Source: Candidatus Mycolicibacterium alkanivorans
GTDB lineage: Bacteria; Actinomycetota; Actinomycetes; Mycobacteriales; Mycobacteriaceae
NCBI RefSeq assembly: GCF_022760805.1
Contig: NZ_JAIVFL010000001.1
Location: forward strand, 1,240,001-1,304,000
DNA: 64,000 nucleotides
Reading direction: 5' to 3'
The position numbers and the translations under genes were made by a program. Shown here in pieces: positions 58,901 to 64,000 of the stretch (position 1 is its first letter; every line of letters begins with the position of its first letter). Below the pieces are notes generated by a model. The model saw nothing but the letters and a program-made list of their open reading frames with translations. It made no database searches and had not been told where the DNA came from.

Positions 58901-59048
58901 CGAGGTTCTGGGTCAGCAGCGCGGTCTCGACGTTCGCGTTGTGCTCGCGCCCCTCCCAATTGCCGCGATACTCGTAACCGAGTCGGTCGCGAAACAGCGC
59001 CACCACGCGGTTCTGGGCTTTGCGTTCAGCCTGCCCTACATCACTCAT
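55962..59048 (-). CDS. hsdR: Type I restriction enzyme R subunit (HsdR)
   Basis: The 1028-residue endonuclease/translocase subunit. An N-terminal nuclease core has Asp136, Glu150 and Lys152 (RPDVVLYVNGLALATLELK). The SF2 motor follows: Walker A TQGSGKS (275-281), DEAH at 391-394, GFTGTPLL, RLLIVVDKLLTGFDAP and the arginine-finger motif ICRVNRLDGDDKDYG. The C-terminal helical domain binds the MTase. The ATG overlaps the hsdS stop. All motifs are intact. Confidence 0.96.
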   Translation of the reverse strand: MSDVGQAERKAQNRVVALFRDRLGYEYRGNWEGREHNANVETALLTQNLAMRGYDDNLINRALDQLGKAASVGAGHDLYEANKDVYGLLRYGVKVKPGVGEQTETVWLIDWTNPDANHFVVVEEVTVAGHHTKRPDVVLYVNGLALATLELKRSKVALSEGIRQTIGNQKPEFIRSFFSTVQFVFAGNDVEGLRYGVIDTPEKYWLEWKEPSDVEDPLDRALLQMCNKQRVLELIHNFIVFDAGVKKGPRHNQYFGVKAAQARIAKREGGIIWHTQGSGKSLTMVWLAKWIRENQPDARVLLITDRTELDDQIEKVFNGVNEQIYRTKSGADLIGTLNASEEWLICSLVHKFRAADSDAEDDEATAEFITELHATVPKDFKAKGNVFVFVDEAHRTQTGKMHTAMKALLPEAMFIGFTGTPLLKADKATSIETFGSFIHTYKFDEAVADGVVLDLQYEARNVDQNLASPEQVDKWFEVKTKGMTDLSKAELKKRWGTMQKVVSSEPRAKQIVNDILLDMETKPRLMDRRGNAMLVGSSIYQACKFYELFCNAGFKGKCAIVTSYTPNASDIAKEDSGEGKTEKIRQYDIYRKMLADYFDEPEDTAVGKVDEFEKAVKKQFIENPGQMRLLIVVDKLLTGFDAPSATYLYIDKKMRDHGLFQAICRVNRLDGDDKDYGYIVDYQDLFNSLEDAITDYTSGALDGYETKDIEGLLSDRIEKARENLDEALERIRALVEPVAPPKNTLQYQQYFCATEQGNAEQLKANEPKRVELYKSVAAVTRAYANLANDMSAAGYTAAEAEAIKSEIAQYVDVRAEVKLGAGEDVDFKQYEAGMRFLLDTYIHAGASEVVSNFEDSGLIDLIVKLGAGAIDKLPAGIKKDPEAVAETITNNMRKVIIDEHAMNPKYYDKMSELLDAIIEQRRQQAIDYREFLAKLLDAANKLGSKESDTKYPDWADNGARRALIDFGWPDPTMPIMVDTAILTSKPHDWVGNTMKEKVVKRAISRTLPDDFDRLDELFDLVKARDEYR

Positions 59049-60241
59049 GACGCAGCCTCTACAGGCAGTCGCGTGCGGCCGGTCAGGAGCTGCTGCATCA
59101 TGCCGGTCTTGATTTCGCGGGCTTTGGTGAGACGCGCCCGAATGGCGTCGATTTCGGCGTCGCCGTCCGCAAGCACTTGAGCGATCGCTTTCTGCTCGTT
59201 CGGAGATGGCAGAGGTATTTCAATGTCTCGGACTATTGCCCCGCTGAGGTTCGGCTGACCCCCTTGTGTGTATCGGTCGATGATCGAACCTCGGTTGGTA
59301 CCAAGCCATTGGTAGAGAAACTCCGCATTGATGTCGAACGGCACCATGGCAAGAATGGCCTGGTTGATAGCGCCATCAATCTCGGTTATTGCCGCCACTC
59401 CGGCCGTTGCGCCATAGAGCGCGATCAACGGTGTCCCTGCCTCAACGAGTCTTGCCGCCGATCGATCGAGACCAAGCTTGGAGATGCGACCATCGACCGA
59501 CTCGATGCGCCGCTTGTTCAGGTCACCCGACGCTATCCATGGTATTTCGCCTCGGTAGTACTCGGGATGTGCGGTTGATGGAGTGCCACCACTGAAAGTG
59601 ACGCAGACTTGGCCGACCGTGGTCGTCTCCCACGCGGCAGTTAACCCAGGCAGGCGGGTGCGGCCCGTCAGGAGCTGCTGCATCATGCCTTGCTTGATCG
59701 CATGCTTCTTGGCGATGAGGCGCTCCAGGGTGGCGATCAGATCATCGGCGTCGGACATCGCCTGGACGATAGTGCGTTGCGTTTCCTGGCTAGGAACCCA
59801 AATCGGTAGGCGTTGAAGGAGTTGCGTATTGAGTACACCTGTACCACTCCCCGCAGAAGAGACCAGTTCGCGGATCTGGCTGGTCCGCGCTTGCAGCGCG
59901 TAAAGCAGGAACTCAGGCACGATCCCCGCCTTGGGGACTAGCGCCTTAACATCCTGATTGAAGCTAACGGGGAGTTGCGCCAGTCCAATGCGTGTCTCCC
60001 GGTGTAGCGCCATTCCCCGAACAAGGACGAGGGTGGCGCCTTTAGGAGCGAGGTTGCTCCCAGCACGAAGGCCAGCCTCAGTCAGATGTTGATCCGAACC
60101 ACCGATCCGTGACCCTTTGAGGGTTGCGGCGCTAATCCATGGGATCGTGCCATTCCAGTACGCGTCGTTTGAGCGGCTTGGCGTGCCACCCGAGGACCAG
60201 TCCGTGATCGATACGAGCGGAAGAGTCTGAGGCGCGCTCAT
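59045..60241 (-). CDS. hsdS: Type I restriction specificity subunit (HsdS)
   Basis: A 398-residue DNA-recognition subunit with two target-recognition domains. Each begins like LVSITDWSSGGTPSRS or TVGQVCVTFSGGTPSTAH. Each is followed by a coiled-coil spacer ending GMMQQLLTGRTRLP, seen once at the centre and once at the end. The repeated DNA under these ends is given separately. The stop overlaps hsdR and the start overlaps hsdM (ATGA), so M, S and R are translated as one unit. Confidence 0.95.
   Translation of the reverse strand: MSAPQTLPLVSITDWSSGGTPSRSNDAYWNGTIPWISAATLKGSRIGGSDQHLTEAGLRAGSNLAPKGATLVLVRGMALHRETRIGLAQLPVSFNQDVKALVPKAGIVPEFLLYALQARTSQIRELVSSAGSGTGVLNTQLLQRLPIWVPSQETQRTIVQAMSDADDLIATLERLIAKKHAIKQGMMQQLLTGRTRLPGLTAAWETTTVGQVCVTFSGGTPSTAHPEYYRGEIPWIASGDLNKRRIESVDGRISKLGLDRSAARLVEAGTPLIALYGATAGVAAITEIDGAINQAILAMVPFDINAEFLYQWLGTNRGSIIDRYTQGGQPNLSGAIVRDIEIPLPSPNEQKAIAQVLADGDAEIDAIRARLTKAREIKTGMMQQLLTGRTRLPVEAAS
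59073..59104 (-). repeat. Intragenic direct repeat of hsdS, copy at the 3' end
   Basis: A 32-base sequence matching 59658-59689 with one mismatch. Both encode the GMMQQLLTGRTR segment closing each half of HsdS. Such repeats allow recombination that swaps or deletes a recognition domain. Confidence 0.8.
59658..59689 (-). repeat. Intragenic direct repeat of hsdS, central copy
   Basis: Same orientation as the copy at 59073-59104, 585 bases apart, about one recognition domain. 585 is a multiple of three, so recombination between them would remove one domain while keeping the frame. Confidence 0.8.
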
Positions 60242-62691
60242 CGCAACCCCATGTCAGCTAGATGCCGCGAGACCTTCGCCTGAAGCTCGTCAAGCTCAGC
60301 ATCAAGATCTCCGACGGTCTCCGCATATCGCTCGCCGAGCTGTTGGATGCGTGCGACCAAATCGAGAGTGAGCGCCTCCACCTCTCCGGCAATACGACGC
60401 ACGACTGTCGCGCGCCACTTGTCGTCGAGTACGAGCGTCCTGACGCCACTTTCGGTCAGGTCGCCGTACTTGTTGAGTGTGGCGAGGTCGAGCTTGGTCT
60501 GGGCGTCTTTGACGGCCTTCTTGGCTGCGGCCTCAGCGTCGTAGAGCTTGATGGCCTGCTGCAGAGCATTGATCTCGTCGGGGTCACCGCCGGACTTGAT
60601 GTTCTTCAGCCGCGTGGCGACGAGCGCCTTGGAGATCTTGTCCTCGTCCATGGCATCAGCAAGCAGGCCGTCCTCGACAGCGTGTTCCTCGAAATACTCC
60701 TCGACGGCATGGGCGGCTTCTTCGGCCGCCACTGCCAGCTCATCGATCTTCGCCTGGTCATCAGCGAAGTAGCGCGCCACGATCACTGCCGGCGGAATGA
60801 GGTCCATCTTGTACTTGGTGGCGCTGCGGCCGGAACCGACCACGAGGTCGGGGGTTTCGGTGAGCTTGCGTTCTTTGTCTTCGATGGTCTTGCGCGGCTT
60901 GGCGGCACCTTGCCAGCCGTCGGCCATGATCAGGTAGACGTCGTCGTGCATGGCGTCGTGCCAGTAGGTCATGAGCTGTTCGTAGACGTCGTACTCGTCG
61001 AGTAGCGGCGTCGGCTTGAAACGTGCCAGCAGGTCGTCGCTGATGGTGGTGATCAGCTTGTTCGGCCTGGTGTCGGCGGTGATTCCGGCCAGGGTGTCGC
61101 GGTGCTTGATGAACCAATCCTCGACAATCCCGGTGGCTTCGTCCTGGAGCTTGTGGAAGCCGGGTGCAGCGAAGATGGCTTGCTGCACGGCGCTGACGTC
61201 GATGGCGAGTCCGCTGTAGCCGGGGCGGTTCGGGGTGAAGATTTGGCTGCGGAGCTGCGGGAAGGCGTCCCAATACCTTTGGAGTGCGTCGAGGTCGCGG
61301 TCGGGGATTCCGCCGTGCAGGTGGGCGAACAGGTCCTGCATGTCCTCGGGCTCGGATGAGTCGATGTAGCGCGGGATGTTGAGGTTGTAGTCGTTCTTCG
61401 GATCGGCGATCTCGCTCATCGGCACCATGCGCGAGTAGCCGTCGATCTCGATCTGCTTGTTGAAGGTGTCGACGATCTTGTGGATGTCCTGGCTACGGAG
61501 GCGGTTCTTGTTGCCGTCCTTCATGAAGCCCTTGGAGGCGTCGATCATGAACACCCCTGTGCGGCCGACCGCGTTCTCTTTGTCGAGGATCACCACGCAG
61601 GCCGGGATACCGGTGCCGTAGAACAGGTTTGTCGGCAGGCCTATGACCCCCTTGATGAAACCTTGCTTGAGCAGGCGGGTACGGATACCGGCTTCGGCGT
61701 GACCGCGGAACAGCACGCCGTGCGGGAGGATGATCGCGGCCTTGCCGGTGCTCTTGAGCGAGGTGAGGGCGTGGAGCAGGAAGGCGTAGTCGCCGTTCTT
61801 CTCTGGTGGACGGCCGTATTCGAAGCGACCGTAGTCGTTTTCGAGGCCGTTGTTCCAGGACTTCACCGAGAACGGCGGGTTCATGACGATGTAGTCGAAG
61901 GTCCGCAGCCGGTCACCCTTGGTGAACTTCGGACTGGTGATGGAGTCGCCCTTTTCAATTTCGGCGATCTCGTTGCCGTGCAGGATCATGTTCATCTTGG
62001 ACAGCGCCCAGGTCGCATTGTCCTTTTCCTGGCCGTAGATGGTCATGCCTCGCGGTGCTTCGGCGGCAGCCTTGAGGAGCAGTGAGCCGGAACCGCAGGC
62101 GGGGTCGTAGACGGTCTGGTCCTGGCGGGTGTTCGGTCCGATACCGACGACCTTGGCGAGGATGCGCGAGACCTCGGCCGGGGTGTAGAACTGGCCCTTG
62201 GATTTGCCGGATTCGGTGGCGAAGTGGCGCATCAGGTACTCGTAGGCATCGCCGAGCAGGTCGTCGCCCTCGGCGCGTGAGCCCCGGAAGTCGAGGTCGT
62301 TGAAGATTGTGACGAGCTTGGAGAGGCGGTCCTGCATCTCCTTGCCCTTGCCGAGCTTCTCCTCGTCGTTGAAGTCAGCCTGGTCGATGACGTTGCGCAG
62401 GTCGTTGGCTTCGGCGAGCTTGGCGATGATCTTGTTGAAGCGGTCGCCGATCTCCTTGTCGCCCTTGGCGGCGAGCATGTCGTCGAACGAGCCACCCGCG
62501 GGCACCTCGATGAGGCTGTTGGCATCGGTCTTGGCTTTGTCAGAGACGTACTTCACAAACAGCAGTGTCAGGATGTAGTCCTTGTACTGGCTAGCGTCCA
62601 TTCCGCCACGAAGCTGGTCGCAACTTGCCCACAGCGATGAGTAGAGATCCGACTTCTTCAACGCCACCTGGCGTGCTCCTTTACCTGCCAT
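60238..62691 (-). CDS. hsdM: Type I restriction methyltransferase subunit (HsdM)
   Basis: An 817-residue N6-adenine methylase. An N-terminal helical domain (LYSSLWASCDQLRGGMDASQYKDYILTLLFVKY) is followed by SAM motif I DPACGSG (196-202) and catalytic motif IV NPPF (271-274). FRGHAEAGIRTRLLKQGFIKGVIGLP is typical of HsdM. It is longer than the usual about 500-550 residues: roughly 250-300 extra residues at the C-terminus are Lys/Glu/Ala-rich and probably coiled coil. The last codons overlap hsdS. Confidence 0.95.
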   Translation of the reverse strand: MAGKGARQVALKKSDLYSSLWASCDQLRGGMDASQYKDYILTLLFVKYVSDKAKTDANSLIEVPAGGSFDDMLAAKGDKEIGDRFNKIIAKLAEANDLRNVIDQADFNDEEKLGKGKEMQDRLSKLVTIFNDLDFRGSRAEGDDLLGDAYEYLMRHFATESGKSKGQFYTPAEVSRILAKVVGIGPNTRQDQTVYDPACGSGSLLLKAAAEAPRGMTIYGQEKDNATWALSKMNMILHGNEIAEIEKGDSITSPKFTKGDRLRTFDYIVMNPPFSVKSWNNGLENDYGRFEYGRPPEKNGDYAFLLHALTSLKSTGKAAIILPHGVLFRGHAEAGIRTRLLKQGFIKGVIGLPTNLFYGTGIPACVVILDKENAVGRTGVFMIDASKGFMKDGNKNRLRSQDIHKIVDTFNKQIEIDGYSRMVPMSEIADPKNDYNLNIPRYIDSSEPEDMQDLFAHLHGGIPDRDLDALQRYWDAFPQLRSQIFTPNRPGYSGLAIDVSAVQQAIFAAPGFHKLQDEATGIVEDWFIKHRDTLAGITADTRPNKLITTISDDLLARFKPTPLLDEYDVYEQLMTYWHDAMHDDVYLIMADGWQGAAKPRKTIEDKERKLTETPDLVVGSGRSATKYKMDLIPPAVIVARYFADDQAKIDELAVAAEEAAHAVEEYFEEHAVEDGLLADAMDEDKISKALVATRLKNIKSGGDPDEINALQQAIKLYDAEAAAKKAVKDAQTKLDLATLNKYGDLTESGVRTLVLDDKWRATVVRRIAGEVEALTLDLVARIQQLGERYAETVGDLDAELDELQAKVSRHLADMGLR

Positions 62692-62804
62692 TCCTGCCCG
62701 TGGACAGGTCTGATGCGTACCCGCCCGGCGACAAGTTTGTCAGCATCCAGACCATTTCTAGGCAAGTCGGGCTACGCGCGCCCCTCAGGCCATCGGACAT
62801 GGCG

Positions 62805-63218
62805 TCATGGGCCGGCTCCGGTTCGAAGCGGTACGACTTTACGCAGGTCCGGATCGCTTGACCGGAATTGCTGGTTCTCCAGCGCCAAGACCTGGATGAT
62901 GCGCTCCAGCTGATGGATCGTCGCCGTGAGCGCACTGACCTCGGCGGTGAGCTCTTTCACGCGCTTCTGAGCATCGGTTTTCTCCTCGCGGAGTGCCTGC
63001 AGGATCGGCGGCTCCGGGTTGGTGCTGGCGATGCGGGCGCGGAATTCGTCTTGGAGGTCGGTATGCCGATGCGTGAGGAGCCATCGTTTGACTCGTGCTT
63101 CCTCGGCGAGTGACTTCACGGTGAGCTTGCCGTCGGAATGCAGCGCCTTGCCCTCGATAAGTCGGTCCATCGCGTCGCGGATCGCGCGGCGCACCCGTTC
63201 GTCAGCCTGGTCGGTCAT
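62805..63218 (-). CDS. DUF6262/TnpC-like coiled-coil protein
   Basis: A 137-residue protein. An N-terminal helical DNA-binding-like part (LTVKSLAEEARVKRWLLTHRHTDLQDEF) is followed by a long coiled coil (EEKTDAQKRVKELTAEVSALTATIHQLERIIQVL). This small partner regularly follows Tn554-type recombinases (TnpC/DUF6262). The ATG at 63218 overlaps the recombinase stop by 17 bases. Upstream in-frame codons belong to the antiphase of the recombinase. Confidence 0.7.
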   Translation of the reverse strand: MTDQADERVRRAIRDAMDRLIEGKALHSDGKLTVKSLAEEARVKRWLLTHRHTDLQDEFRARIASTNPEPPILQALREEKTDAQKRVKELTAEVSALTATIHQLERIIQVLALENQQFRSSDPDLRKVVPLRTGAGP

Positions 63219-64000
63219 CACGGCTCCCCGTTGTTTGATGCTCGTCCACGATGGTTTGGAGGGCGGTGATGCGTTGTTCGAGTCGGCCGCGCAGGGGTAT
63301 CGGCGTTGTAGGCGAGGCGATCTCGGCCTCATGCCGCGCGATGGCGTCCTGCATCTGGTTGATGTTCTGGTCGGTTCGAGCGATGTTGCCGCATCCGGGT
63401 TGGCAGTGTGAAACATCAGGTGAGCGGTGCTGGCTTGCCGTGACCTGCCGGTCGGGGTGGCATAGGGCCTTGGCCTGGTCGTAGCAGCAGGTCACGAACT
63501 GTTGCGGGTTGTCGTAGATCCGCAGTTGCGGGTTGGTGCGCAGCGCGGCTGCCTGCTTATTGCTCAAGTAGCGGCCGCGGAATTGCCGATCGAAGAGGTG
63601 GATGGCCTGGGTGTATCGGTCGGCAGCTGGACCGCTCACCTGCTCACCGTTTTCGAGGCGTTGATGTGCGTCTTCGAGGTAGTCGGCTCGGGCGAGGGCT
63701 TCCTCCATCGGGAAGACGTCTCTGAGGCCGCTGGCGACCCGTGATCCGTAGCCATCGGTGGTATAGCCGCGCAAGTGCCCGTACTGCACGCCGAGGGCCA
63801 CTCGGCCGCCTGGCTTGCGGTAGATGAACCAGGCCAGTGTGCGCCTGAACCGCTTGACGGTCACGGCTTCCTCGGGATCGGCAGGGATCACCTCGTGAGG
63901 ACGTTCGAGCCTCACGGCGGCACGATTGCTCCAATCGATCAAGTCCTGGATGCGGTCCCGAACCATGCGGGCGTGCACGGCCTTTCCCGCGTTGACACCG
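63202..64000 (-). CDS. Site-specific recombinase (Tn554-type), C-terminal part, cut by window edge
   Basis: An open frame of 266 codons entering from the right edge with no start inside the window. The segment HLFDRQFRGRYLSNKQAAALRTNPQLRIYDNPQQFVTCCYDQAKALCHPD and the Cys/His-containing DVSHCQPGCGNIARTDQNI look like the tail of large Tn554-like tyrosine recombinases. The catalytic domain is presumably beyond the window. Its DUF6262 partner follows directly, which supports the call. Confidence 0.6.
   Translation of the reverse strand, partial: GVNAGKAVHARMVRDRIQDLIDWSNRAAVRLERPHEVIPADPEEAVTVKRFRRTLAWFIYRKPGGRVALGVQYGHLRGYTTDGYGSRVASGLRDVFPMEEALARADYLEDAHQRLENGEQVSGPAADRYTQAIHLFDRQFRGRYLSNKQAAALRTNPQLRIYDNPQQFVTCCYDQAKALCHPDRQVTASQHRSPDVSHCQPGCGNIARTDQNINQMQDAIARHEAEIASPTTPIPLRGRLEQRITALQTIVDEHQTTGSRDDRPG

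Noticed and set aside
57843..59180. A 445-codon frame antisense to hsdR
   Set aside because: Complement of a conserved HsdR region with every restriction motif intact on the minus strand.

Overview
The window is high-GC actinobacterial DNA from a mycobacterium, most likely a rapid-growing or environmental Mycobacterium/Mycolicibacterium. The evidence is gene content and order: mycothiol synthase (mshD), LmeA, the acyl-ACP desaturase DesA1, leaderless-looking GTG/ATG starts, and a gene order from purC to desA1 that follows the M. tuberculosis Rv0779c-Rv0826 neighbourhood. No species name is claimed.

Positions 1-31993 are ordinary chromosome. They hold the scattered purine genes (purC, purS-purQ, purL, purF, purM), peptidases (ptrB, pepC), a DyP peroxidase next to a shell gene that has lost its C-terminal third (encapsulin), folate-related genes (a YgfZ-like protein and pabC), a nitrobindin, and a sulfurtransferase operon (sseC2/cysA2/DUF4395) preceded by a poly-cysteine leader peptide. 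These are followed by thiX-lmeA, glnR-mshD and the phosphate transporter pstSCAB behind a PHO-box-like repeat. A candidate structured RNA lies just after pabC.

Positions 32028-36910 are an arsenic/metalloid cluster (arsR, arsC, arsD, arsA, cadI/arsI, a second arsR, a second arsC) inserted between pstB and the phosphate regulator phoU. No ArsB/Acr3 efflux pump is present in the cluster. Chromosomal order then resumes with phoU, an LCP cell-wall ligase, dus, desA1 and a secreted protein. Next come decayed remnants of a TetR gene and a DUF2236 gene, an array of four short tandem motifs resembling a transposon end, and four tRNA genes (Lys, Glu, Asp, Phe).

From the 3' end of tRNA-Phe at 44367 to the end of the window the DNA is accessory. 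First comes a pSAM2-like integrative element (integrase, excisionase, FtsK-type transfer protein, Pra-like activator, GntR repressor with two identical operators, Nudix protein) without a visible replication initiator. Then a three-gene MazF-like/HTH/ImmA-IrrE unit. Then a large leftward restriction block: hsdM-hsdS-hsdR, a YgjP-type metallopeptidase, an unrecognised 800-residue zinc-finger/PD-(D/E)XK protein and an N-terminally truncated Eco57I-type methylase. The window ends in a Tn554-like recombinase with its DUF6262 partner. I found no second copy of the tRNA-Phe end, so the far border of the island may lie outside the window.
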